From positions 1-40,457 of the forward strand of contig JAYMTA010000109.1 of the NCBI GenBank assembly GCA_036897625.1: a stretch of DNA of 40,457 nt. Direction: 5' to 3'. Positions 1 to 8,069 of the stretch are shown one piece after another. A program made the position numbers and the translations under genes. Within the stretch, counting starts at the first letter, position 1. The number at the start of each line of letters is the position of its first letter. This stretch comes from Pelargonium cotyledonis. Lineage: Eukaryota; Streptophyta; Magnoliopsida; Geraniales; Geraniaceae. Below the pieces are notes generated by a model that saw only the letters and a list, made by a program, of their open reading frames with translations, ran no database searches and was not told where the DNA came from.

Positions 1-2
1 GC

Positions 3-338
3 AGCCCCAACTGGATTTGGGCAGACTCGGATGACACCACGTGCAACAACCTGGACACCTTGTTTGCACCGGTCAAGGTTGGCAACAACAAGGTTGGCAA
101 CAACGTTGTTGCTCTTCGCAACTTAGGCAACAACCAGTTTTGCATGCGTCACACTATCGAGGGCATGAGTGACTGTCTCAACGCCGCTGTCCCCACCATT
201 TCCAACGAGGCCAGACTTGAGGTATGCGAGCTCGTCATTTCTAGGGACATTTATAATGTTGATTTTCGTCTCTTATTGGATGCCAGGATATACGACCAGA
301 TTCCGAGCACCATGGCCACCGGAGTTGCATATGTTTAC
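3..338 (+). pseudogene. Amaranthin-like lectin fragment (second agglutinin domain, cut by window edge)
   Basis: The frame starting at base 3 matches the second agglutinin (beta-trefoil) domain of the intact lectin at 1086-2504, from about the SPNWIWADS segment to the start of the linker before the aerolysin-like domain. Homology stops near 338, and the frame then runs into an unrelated repeat and ends at 426-428. The aerolysin-like domain is therefore missing. Two small in-frame differences are visible: a 15-base duplication that doubles KVGNN (about 77-106), and an extra Leu codon near 275. The motif FAPV replaces the FWPV of the intact gene, a change shared with the pseudogene at 6942-8069, so these two look like sister copies. 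Whatever lies left of base 1 is unseen. It is most likely a truncated, non-functional copy. Confidence 0.8.
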
Positions 339-348
339 AGGTGCGCCA

Positions 349-459
349 TAACACGTCCGCCTCCTACATGTCAGACACAACCCGATCCAGACGCCCTTCT
401 CCCTCCTTATAGCCGCCGCGCACCATAAGCCTAGCCACCAAAGATGAAAAACCTCTGTC
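349..459. repeat. ~105-bp dispersed repeat, inverted partner of 5434-5539
   Basis: This segment is an almost exact reverse complement of 5434-5539, with only a handful of differences over about 105 bases. It is relatively GC-rich for this window. It begins immediately after the lectin homology ends, so it marks the break that truncated the fragment at 3-338. The partner copy abuts one end of the TRIM-like element at 5535-6046. I do not recognise the family; it may be part of a larger transposon. Confidence 0.75.
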
Positions 460-892
460 CTTCGAAGTCTTAGAGGCAGTACACTAGCTCCTTAGAGAGA
501 ACAACAACTATACATGTTACCGCAAACGGTACTACGGATATATGTACTTGCCAAAACACTAAATGCTGTTTATTTTTCTATGGAGCCGAACAAGCAATTT
601 AGTTGTTTGAAAGTATGTTTATCATTCATGTGCATGTATTGTAACAAGACGAAGAGATATTGATTAACTTAATTATTAGGATAGATTAATTGACAATTAT
701 GCATATAGGAGGAACTAAATTTTTACCAAACGCATAAATATACACAATAAGGATTGACAAAATGAAAACACTCTTCCACACAAGTTCATAATTAAGTTGT
801 TTATTATTAATGGAGGACAAACACACAAACATAGACAGAATGAAAACACATTTTCACACAAGCTTTAGAGAGAACCTGTTTGGATGACAATG
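460..892. other. Gene-less spacer, partly old lectin 3' flank
   Basis: I see no gene here. From about 720 onward the sequence, read on the minus strand, matches the DNA downstream of the other lectin copies (for example 9600-9790 and 20670-20850). The lectin duplications therefore carried roughly 350-400 bp of downstream DNA with them. The stretch 460-720 holds nothing I recognise. Confidence 0.5.
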
Positions 893-992
893 GCACAACT
901 TAATTATGAAAACCAAAACAAAAAGAAAAAAACAAGCCACTTCCGCAGGCAGCGCGACTGCATTTAGCGCATGCAGTAAGCCTTTTAAACCC

Positions 993-1029
993 CTGGATCA
1001 CATGATCTAGTGGACGAGTGAAGTCTCGT
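993..1029 (-). promoter_or_regulatory. Tandem stem-loops in lectin 3' UTR
   Basis: Two adjacent inverted repeats lie 57-93 nt after the lectin stop codon. In sense (minus) direction the first pairs ACGAG with CTCGT around a 6-nt loop (1014-1029). The second pairs CTAGATCA with TGATCCAG around 2 nt (993-1010), with one G-U wobble. The same pair of stems occurs at 6848-6884 and 20547-20583. A role in mRNA stability, processing or termination is inference only. Confidence 0.45.
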
Positions 1030-1085
1030 GAGAGTTTTTCAAGAAACTCACAAACTCATAATTATTTGGATTATGATTAAACAGA

Positions 1086-2504
1086 TTACAACTTTGTCTC
1101 TTTAGTCTCATACTTGAAGTTATATGAGCTTATGCCTGTGTAAACCCCGTCATCCATGTCATAAGTAACTTGTTGTCCATTTGTTAAAGTGTCACGTTGA
1201 GTGTATGAGAAAGGAACATCACACGAACCCTTTGTTGCTAGAAGGCTCACAGTCGTTGAAGTCTTTGGGGGTACGTCAACCGAATAAGTTGTCTCTATTT
1301 GTGTTGTCGTTTCCTCACTTCCTCCCCATTGGTATCCCCCGGAGAGCTCAGCGCTAATTTTAACAGCTCCATCCACAATGAAGGGAATGCCGGTCTCGAT
1401 GGTGGTTTCAATGCCCAACTTAAGTGAAACACTAGAGTTCCAGGTGCTTGTTTTGGTCTCTGAGTACGTCAGTTTGAGCTCCTGGTGCAGTGTCTGATCG
1501 GTCTTGTTGACTGCAACTTCGGTTGCCATTGTGCTCGGAATCTGGTCGTATATCCTTGCATCGGAGAGACGAAAAACAACATCATAAATGTTCCTAGAAA
1601 TGACAAGCTCGTTTACCTCAAGCCTGGCCTCATTGGAAATGGTGGCGACAGCTGCATTGAGACAGTCAGTCTTGTTGTCGACGCTGAGACCCTTGCAAAA
1701 CTGGCTGTTGCCCAGGTTGCGAAGAGCAACAACGTTGCTGCTAACCTTGACCGGCCAGAACAAGGTGTCCGCGTTGTCGCACGAGGTGTCGTCCGAGTCG
1801 GCCCAAATCCAGTTTGGGCTGCGCCGCCAAAATTTGCCGTAGTAATCGTTCTTGATACGGATAGCTCCGTCGGGCGTGTAGAACACCTGGTTGCCCACCC
1901 ATGGATCTCCGATATCAGTGGAATTGAATTGCAAGTACGGGAGGTCATCCTGCGTATAAGCATCCAGAAATTTACCGTTACTGCCCTTAAAACCAACGTG
2001 TTTGGGGAGCACCAGCAGCGTCTCCCAATCGACGAACGTGAAGACGTAGTTGTCGTCGGAGCTAGGGTTTGATTCGCCGGCGAAAAAGCAGTCGCCGTAG
2101 GGTTCCGCATACGGCAATGGGCAGGCGTAGTGTTGGAGCTGGACGTGCATGAGTGCGATCTGGTTGGCATCGCCGTTAATGTCGAAGTGGGGCTCGAACA
2201 AAGTGCACGTCCATTTGGAGGCGTCCTCCTCGGGTTCGCCAGCGCTGGCGGCAAGCCACCACTGAGTCTCGGTGGTCCTGACCAAGTACTTGTTGTTATA
2301 GCAGCACCGGAGGTGCACCAGTCCCTTGCCGGCCTTTGCTCGCTCCACGTGCAGCTTCACGTATGGGCTCACCACCTCGTCGCCGTCGAATTTGAGAAAG
2401 CCATGGACCTCACCATCTTCGTGTACGTAGCGAGAGTATTTTTCATTAGTAATGGATTTCAGAGCAATAAACCTTGGCAAAGACGTAGCGGCTTCTGAGC
2501 TCAT
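1086..2504 (-). CDS. Amaranthin-like lectin with aerolysin-like domain (intact, intronless)
   Basis: An uninterrupted 472-residue frame. Residues about 10-160 and 163-310 are two similar agglutinin (amaranthin-type beta-trefoil) domains. Each contains a Trp-rich segment, such as TQWWLAAS near 80 and SPNWIWADS in the second. Residues about 325-472 form an aerolysin-like beta-rich domain, rich in Ser/Thr and containing ETTIETGIPF and the SCDVPFSYTQRDTL segment. This is the architecture of Amaranthus caudatus agglutinin-type proteins, which bind N-acetylgalactosamine-containing glycans. There is no N-terminal signal peptide, so a cytosolic/nuclear location is expected. The ATG at 2502-2504 lies about 35 nt below a likely transcription start, with a TATA box at 2567-2574. 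Lectins fused to aerolysin-like modules are usually read as defence proteins; pore formation by this one is not shown by sequence. It is the only undamaged copy among five here. Confidence 0.9.
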   Translation of the reverse strand: MSSEAATSLPRFIALKSITNEKYSRYVHEDGEVHGFLKFDGDEVVSPYVKLHVERAKAGKGLVHLRCCYNNKYLVRTTETQWWLAASAGEPEEDASKWTCTLFEPHFDINGDANQIALMHVQLQHYACPLPYAEPYGDCFFAGESNPSSDDNYVFTFVDWETLLVLPKHVGFKGSNGKFLDAYTQDDLPYLQFNSTDIGDPWVGNQVFYTPDGAIRIKNDYYGKFWRRSPNWIWADSDDTSCDNADTLFWPVKVSSNVVALRNLGNSQFCKGLSVDNKTDCLNAAVATISNEARLEVNELVISRNIYDVVFRLSDARIYDQIPSTMATEVAVNKTDQTLHQELKLTYSETKTSTWNSSVSLKLGIETTIETGIPFIVDGAVKISAELSGGYQWGGSEETTTQIETTYSVDVPPKTSTTVSLLATKGSCDVPFSYTQRDTLTNGQQVTYDMDDGVYTGISSYNFKYETKETKL

Positions 2505-2566
2505 TCTCGATTATCGATCTACACCAACTATTGGAATTTGTGTAATTGATTGCTTGTGAGTTACTG

Positions 2567-2574
2567 TATTTATA
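2567..2574 (-). promoter_or_regulatory. TATA box of lectin gene
   Basis: The minus strand reads TATAAATA, 63 nt above the lectin ATG. That would place transcription start near 2540 and give a short 5' UTR. The other lectin copies do not retain this upstream region. Confidence 0.6.
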
Positions 2575-2765
2575 GGGGAAATACAGTAAAAAAAGCTGTG
2601 TGAAATGGAGAAAACAGGTGTGTCTGCTGAGGAAGAGAGTTGTTGGGAGACCGGTAGTTGAGGAAATTGATGGGTTTATTTTTAGTATTTCAATCAACAG
2701 GTTTGTTTCCATGGAAAAATAAATGCAACGTTTCTAGCGACGGACATAAGATAACAAAGTTGATG

Positions 2766-2940
2766 ATACATCCGGACTAATCTTCATTCGAGCCGAATAG
2801 GACCTCAAGGGCGGCAATGCTCTCCCTACTGAAGCTTTTTCTATCGCAGCTGTATTTCTTAAGACTCAAACTCGAGACCTCAGGTTCAACTGGAACAACC
2901 CCTTATTAGTTTACCCACGCGTTTGGTGGTGTTAAATTTA
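2766..2940 (-). mobile_element. Possible tRNA-derived SINE remnant
   Basis: Read on the minus strand, a segment near 2860-2885 resembles the internal B box of RNA polymerase III promoters. It is followed by a body ending in a phrase similar to plant SINE tails (GAAGATTAGTCCGGATG). No clear A box or target duplication was found. The alternative is unrelated moderately GC-rich spacer. Confidence 0.3.
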
Positions 2941-3169
2941 TATTTAAGTGTAAATTGTAAAACAAAATAGTACGTATAGACCTAGAAATATAATCGTAAT
3001 TAAGCTAATATTGACATAAATTAAATAATAGTATTGTCATTTAACTTATAATTTAATTATAGTAAAATGATTTTCTCAATGAAAATAGTTAAGATATCTC
3101 ATAATTTGAATTAAAATATTTTTGATTACAGGATACTTATAAATAGTTATAGATATATAATTCAAATAA

Positions 3170-3640
3170 TTTTTGGAGCAGTATCCGCACATGAATTTTA
3201 TTTACATGTATTTTTCATGTATTTGGTTTAACTAATGAAAATGTTTAGGGTAAAAAATGGATATTTTTCAACGTTATAATATATTTACTTACATTTATCG
3301 GTTCAAGTGAGGAAAAACTATATTTACGATTTTTAGTATACAAACGTTTATGAGTTATACTCTAACAAGTTATAAAAGTTTATTATAATACATGAAATCT
3401 TACGGAAAAAAATTAATCAATTTTTTTTAAGAAGATCTATAATAAAATGGGTACATAATATCTTACCAAAAAAAAAAATGGGTACTTAATATTAACATTT
3501 GTAATAAATTCATTAAAATATTGAAACTTATCCATTTTCTACCCTAAACATTTTCATTAGAAGTATGAAATACATATGAAAATACATAGAAAAATCTATA
3601 CATGTAAAACTACTTTTCCATACTTTTTTTATATTTATTT
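3170..3640. mobile_element. AT-rich foldback MITE-like element
   Basis: The two ends are imperfect inverted repeats. The left end, with CTAATGAAAATGTTTAGGG at 3232-3250, is mirrored near 3538-3560 as CCCTAAACATTTTCATTAG. ACATGTA motifs flank both ends. Related sequence occurs at 6505-6730 (same orientation, internally shortened) and at about 15945-16200 (reverse orientation). It has no coding capacity. Exact ends and target duplication are unresolved. Confidence 0.5.
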
Positions 3641-4123
3641 TACATACTTCAATGGGTCACCTACATAATTAATAATTAACATGGGGGCACTTAACCTATT
3701 TATTAAACACTTTGCAAAGAATGGTTAAACAAAACAAAGTATTTAGAGAATTAAACAATTTCAAAAGGGTCACTTGACCCCATAGGCCAAGCTTTGGCTC
3801 GGCCCCTAACATATCAACCAATAACAAACATGAAAACTTCATATAAAATCACTTCAAATAATTCTAATACACAAAATGAACATCATTTTTAGCATAACAT
3901 ATATATAACACTATATTGATTTAAATTAAATCAAATTATACTTTCGCAAAACACAAACTAAAAACAAAAAAACTACATATAAAAGATTGTCAATAATGTT
4001 TGAGTTTAATACAATATAAATGTTATATAAAACTACTAAGTAATATAATAATTAATTAAGTGCAATTTGAAATGATGGAATTTTAGTCATATATGATAAA
4101 TTAGTGAGGAAATGTCTTCATCT

Positions 4124-4345
4124 TTTTGGAGTGCACGACGTGCTATCCACTACATTCACGACGTGCTATCTAGTATATATATATATATGTACAACCAAAG
4201 CAACTAGTTTATATATTAATGCCATTTATTTGTTTTGATACAAAATCGAGTAATACCCGTAAAGTTTGGAGTGTACAACGTGCTATCCACAACATGCATG
4301 ACGTGCTATCTGTTATATATGTACAACCAAAGCAACCAAAATCGA
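4124..4345. repeat. Two ~75-bp direct repeats rich in ACGTGCTATC
   Basis: The unit at about 4124-4202 recurs at 4266-4341, and each copy ends in TGTACAACCAAAGCAAC. Each unit contains two copies of the core ACGTGCTATC, giving four in total (one degenerate base varies before the core). An AT dinucleotide run sits inside the first unit. ACGTG is also the core of G-box/ABRE promoter elements, but no gene start lies downstream that I can support. Confidence 0.55.
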
Positions 4346-4493
4346 ATAATTAAAGAAGGCTTTTCTCTTTAAAAATGAATTATCTACCAATCGATCGATC
4401 GGCTTATCCATTCTCAAATTGAGCTCTCCTCTAAATTATCCCCTAATTTTTCAGTTCCATTTCAACTTTGCATTGGAACATTCCTTTGTACCA

Positions 4494-4714
4494 TTGACTA
4501 CTGCAACTTCATTTAATATTAATACATGTAATTAAGCATGAGAACATGCAATGGCTACTGCAACTTCATTTATTGAAATTGTTTGCATATGGATGATCAT
4601 ATTTGGTTGGCCAGTAAAGAACCATTTGCTGCTTTGGTTATTGACGCGGCAATACTCTATAAATATAAAGATCGATGAGCTTATTAATTGCCTTTACAAA
4701 TTAAGACAAGTGAA
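4494..4714 (+). repeat. Arm of a 1.5-kb-spaced inverted repeat (partner 6252-6470)
   Basis: About 220 bases are repeated in reverse orientation at 6252-6470, at roughly 90% identity by eye, with a sharp end at AAGACAAGTGAA. Inside is a duplicated phrase CTACTGCAACTTCATTTA (at about 4499 and 4556) and a TATA-like CTATAAATATA near 4656. A short frame at 4551-4808 runs through it but resembles no protein I know. The DNA between the arms contains the repeats at 4995-5539 and the TRIM element. Confidence 0.65.
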
Positions 4715-4994
4715 GAAAATTAAGCAGCTCGCTTTGAGTACAAAGAAGAAGAAACACAACACAGAAATGTGGTTAGTGTTGATATTAATTAGTCAGTGTA
4801 TAAGTTGAGAATTTTAGTGTAATGAGAGGTTTTGTAAGCGTGAGAAAAATTGAGATTATTTAACATCTCTCGTTCTTTCGAAATAACGTCTGTCATAATA
4901 TATTAATGGCTCCTATATGTGTTGTTAAAAGGCTAATTAATTGGTAGCGCATTGTACAGTTTTAAATTAATTAAGGCTATGTATATATACTGCT

Positions 4995-5430
4995 AGTTTT
5001 TCTTTGGTACAGGATCCCTTAACTGCGAGTTTTAGTTGCAGTTAATACCGCGGTTACAAACTGCAATAATGTATTGTGGTGAACTTTTAGCTGCAGTTAT
5101 TACTTCGGTTATAAACTGTAACAATGCATTGATTTGGACTTTTAGCTGCAGTTCTTTTGTAAACTGCAATAAAATTAAGATTAATTTCTAAATCGTCCTC
5201 ACAAAACTAGGCCTTTTGTGTTGAATTCAACATTTTTATATTATAAACTATATTCAGCTCTCATTTTTGAGAAAGTCATCTATCTAAACCTCTCCATATT
5301 TCAATTTTGTCGTCTCTTCTTCTATGCGACTAAGAGCACATGTAACTCCACTAAGGAACAAGTCATTCTCTTCATCTAAATATTATAGTTAAAATCACAT
5401 ATCTCTTATTGTTTGCCGAAAAATCACTAC
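4995..5430 (+). mobile_element. Transposon segment with GCAGTT/AACTGC subterminal motifs (copy 1)
   Basis: The stretch 5025-5175 has several copies, in both orientations, of a motif like GCAGTTTATAACCGCAGTT. It is followed by about 250 bases (5200-5430) that match the reverse complement of 8870-9120. The whole block is an inverted copy of part of the 961-bp insertion at 8394-9354. Arrays of short subterminal repeats are typical of CACTA and some hAT elements. No transposase is present, so it is non-autonomous or a remnant. Confidence 0.55.
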
Positions 5431-5433
5431 TAC

Positions 5434-5534
5434 TGGTTTTTCATCTTTGGTGGCTAGGGTTATGGTGCGCGGCGGCTATAAGAGGGGAGAAGGGCGTCTG
5501 GGTCGGGTTGTGTCTGATATGTAGGAGGCGGACG
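5434..5534. repeat. Inverted partner of the 349-459 repeat
   Basis: This is the reverse complement of 349-459. It joins directly to the terminal repeat of the TRIM-like element that starts at 5535. Both copies share the short phrase GGACGTGTTA at the junction, so the element may have inserted at or near this point, or the boundary may have slipped by a few bases. Confidence 0.7.
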
Positions 5535-6046
5535 TGTTAGAGAACCGACTCAACTAAAAGCTCAAACTTGTAGTTGAAGTGCTCATTTATTCTTTTGATA
5601 TTTTATTCCAACACGCGCCCTCACGTGTAAGCCCGTTATGACTTTGCAAGTGGACTGAGAGATTGATAGGAGAGCTCATTCACGATTTTAACTTTTGCGG
5701 GTGGCCCGATAGGAGAAGATAGAGTGCCTAAGTTGGCTTGAAGGATATCAGGAGAGTTATATAGAAGACCCGAGATAGAGAGCCCAAGTGGGTTTGAAAG
5801 ATATGAGAAGAATTGTATATAGAAAGCCCGAGTGGGCTTGAAAGATAAGAGATATATATAGAAAGCCCAAAGAAAGAAGTAATTAAAGAAGCCCAAAGAT
5901 GATAGAAAGAATAGATAAAGAGTTTAAATATACAAATTTTGGGGGTGTTAGGATTTGAACCTGTGACCTCAGGCTCTAATACCATGTTAGAGAACCAACT
6001 CAACTAAAAGGTCAAGCTTGTAGTTGAAGTCCTCATTTATTCTTTT
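5535..6046 (-). mobile_element. TRIM-like miniature LTR retrotransposon
   Basis: Direct terminal repeats lie at 5535-5613 (79 bp, complete: TGTTAG...CCAACA) and 5985-6046 (62 bp, outer ~17 bp missing). Just inside the right repeat, 5972-5984 read on the minus strand is TGGTATTAGAGCC. This matches the usual primer-binding site for initiator methionine tRNA with one difference, so the element is oriented on the minus strand. A weak purine stretch precedes the other repeat (about 5614-5627). The 371-bp interior carries three or four imperfect ~55-bp repeats with AGCCCGAGTGGGC-like motifs and encodes no gag or pol. Size and layout fit a TRIM, which depends on other elements to move. Confidence 0.75.
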
Positions 6047-6251
6047 AAAGGGTAAAATATTTCTAGAACCCTTGAACTTGTTTTCATTTGAGAGTTAACC
6101 CCTATTTAGGGTTTTTACTCTTTTTAAACTCTGTACTTGTCATTTTTTATAATTTAGTTCTATTAACCTATGATAGCCAGTTTTGACTGAGAACTAAGAG
6201 GGATCGTCCCCGTCATCGATGCCTCGTCACCACACGTTGCCACGTCAGACA
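6047..6251. other. Spacer of unknown origin
   Basis: It begins exactly where the right TRIM repeat is cut off and ends at the inverted repeat arm. The style (CCCTTGAACTTG, then an ACGTCAGAC segment) resembles dispersed plant repeats, and a loosely similar composition occurs near 40141-40345. I see no gene. Confidence 0.3.
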
Positions 6252-6470
6252 TTCACTTGTCTTAATTTGTAAAGGCAATTAATATGCTCATCGATCTATA
6301 TATTTATAGAGTATTGTCGCGTCAATAACCAAAGCTGCAAATGGTTCTTTACTGGCCAGCCAAATATGATCATCCATATGCCAACAATTTCGATAAGTGA
6401 AGTTGCAGTAGCCATTGCATGTTCTCATGCTTAATTACATGCATTATTAAATGAAGTTGCAGTAGTCACA
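6252..6470 (-). repeat. Second arm of inverted repeat (partner 4494-4714)
   Basis: Reverse complement of 4494-4714, with the same sharp edge at the TTCACTTGTCTT end and the same internal duplicated phrase. The two arms could form a stem of about 220 bp with a 1.5-kb loop. Confidence 0.65.
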
Positions 6471-6504
6471 TGTACTTTTACATGTATGATCAAAACTCTT
6501 ATTA

Positions 6505-6730
6505 ATATAATTTTGGAGAAGGATTCTCACATGTACTTTTACATGTATTTAGAATAATTAATGAAAATATTTAGTGTAGAAATTTATATTTATAAATTAT
6601 ACATTAAGAATTAAGAAGTTCTGAAAGTTGTTAAAAATACATCAAATCTCCAAAAAATAAATAAAGATTTTTTGATGATATCTAATAAAATAAGTATAAA
6701 ATATTAACATTTGTAATAAATTCAATTAGA
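6505..6730. repeat. Shortened copy of the 3170-3640 AT-rich repeat
   Basis: Contains CACATGTACTTTTACATGTA and an AATTAATGAAAATATTTAG segment in the same order as 3180-3260, then a TATTAACATTTGTAATAAATTC stretch like that at 3490-3512. The interior is missing relative to the longer copy. Confidence 0.45.
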
Positions 6731-6847
6731 ATCTTTTTGGATGGAAACAACAATTTATTATGCAAATCAAAAGAAAAAGAAAAAAAACAAGCCACTTTCG
6801 CAGGCAACACGATTGCATTTGGCGCATGCATTAAGCCTTTTAAACCT

Positions 6848-6884
6848 CTAGATCACATGATCTAGTGGACGAGTGAAGTCTCGT
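6848..6884 (-). promoter_or_regulatory. Tandem stem-loops in 3' UTR of lectin pseudogene
   Basis: The same two stems as at 993-1029, with CTAGATCA/TGATCTAG perfectly paired here (6848-6865) and ACGAG/CTCGT at 6869-6884. The surrounding 6735-6941 is the 3' UTR equivalent of this copy. Confidence 0.4.
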
Positions 6885-6941
6885 GAGAGTTTTTCGAGAA
6901 AACTCACAAACTCATGATTTTTTGGATTTAGATCAAACATA

Positions 6942-8069
6942 TCACAACTTTGCCTCTTCAGTCTCATACTTGAAGTTGTACGAGCTGATGCCAGTGTAAA
7001 CCCCATCGTCCATGTCATAAACAACTTGCTCTCTATTTGTTAAAGTGTTGCGTTGAGTGTAGGAGAAAGGAACGTCACACAAACCTGTTGTTGCCAGAAG
7101 CCTCACAGTGGTTGAAGTCTTCGGGGGCACCTCAACCTTATACACCGTCTCTATTTCTGTGGTCAATTCCTTACTTCATCCCCATTCGTATCCCCCGGAG
7201 AGCTCAGCGCTAATTTTAACTTTTCCCTCTGCAAGGACGGGAATGCCGGTCTTGACGGTGGTTTCAACAACCAACTTAAGTGAAACACTAGAATTCGAAG
7301 TGCTTGTTTTGGTTTCCGAATACTTAAGTGTGATTTCATGATTCTGCGTCTGCTGTGTCTTGTTGACTGCAACTCCGGTGGCGATGACAGTTGGAACCTG
7401 GACGTATATCCTGGTATCCAAGAGACGAAAATCAACATTATAAATGTCCCTAAAAAGGACGAGCTCGCTTACCTCAAGCCTGACCTCGTTGGAAATGATG
7501 GGGACAGCGGCATTGAGACAGTCACTCTTGCCCTCGGTAATGAGATCCTTGGAAAACATATTGTTGCCTAAGTTATGAAGAGCAACAACGTTGTTGCTAA
7601 CCTTGACCGGCGCAAACATGGTGTCCAGGTTGTTGCACGTGGTGTCATCCGAGTCTGCCCAAATCCAATTGGTGTTGCGCCGCTAAACCTTTACGTAGTG
7701 ATTGTTCTTGATACGGATGGCTCCGTCCGGCGTGTTGAACACCTAGTTGCCCACCCATTGGTTTCCAATATCTTTGGAATTAAACAGAAGGTACGGGTGG
7801 CCTTCTTGCCATTGGGCACTCAGGAATTTACCGTTATTGCCGTTAAAAGCAACATGCTTGGGGATCACCAGCAGCGTCTCCCAATCGACGAACGAGAGAC
7901 GTGTAGTGGTCGTCGGAGCTAGGATTTGACTGACCGGCGAAAAAGCAGGCGTAAAAGGGTTGCTTCGTGGGCATTAGGCAGGCGTAGTGATGGAGCTAGA
8001 CGTGCATGCGACATTGTTGTGTTTGCCCTGAATGTCGAAGTGGGGCTCGAACAAAGTGCACGACCATTG
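6942..8069 (-). pseudogene. Amaranthin-like lectin pseudogene, N-terminally truncated
   Basis: On the minus strand this covers the intact lectin from about Trp98 to its C-terminus. Lesions are clear: a frameshift near 8010 (about 4 nt missing), a 1-nt insertion near 7893, nonsense codons TAG at 7743-7745 and 7683-7685 (the second replaces a conserved Trp), and TGA at 7176-7178 inside the aerolysin-like domain. The last ~75 codons remain open to a TGA at 6942-6944. The 5' end is not a natural start: at about 8069 the sequence flips directly into a plus-strand copy of the C-terminal part. The first ~97 codons and any promoter are absent. It shares GAAGTAAGGAAT-type changes with the neighbouring inverted copy and FAPV with the fragment at 3-338. 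Confidence 0.85.

Noticed and set aside
1485..2498. Plus-strand frames opposite the intact lectin
   Set aside because: Antisense shadows of the lectin coding sequence; the minus-strand frame carries the domain matches.
4551..4808. 85-codon frame with hydrophobic N-terminus
   Set aside because: It lies inside the inverted repeat arm, its mirror copy does not keep the frame, and it resembles no known family.
5636..6003. Overlapping minus-strand frames rich in Tyr/Phe/Leu
   Set aside because: They are translations of the TRIM interior and its short repeats, with no gag or pol features.
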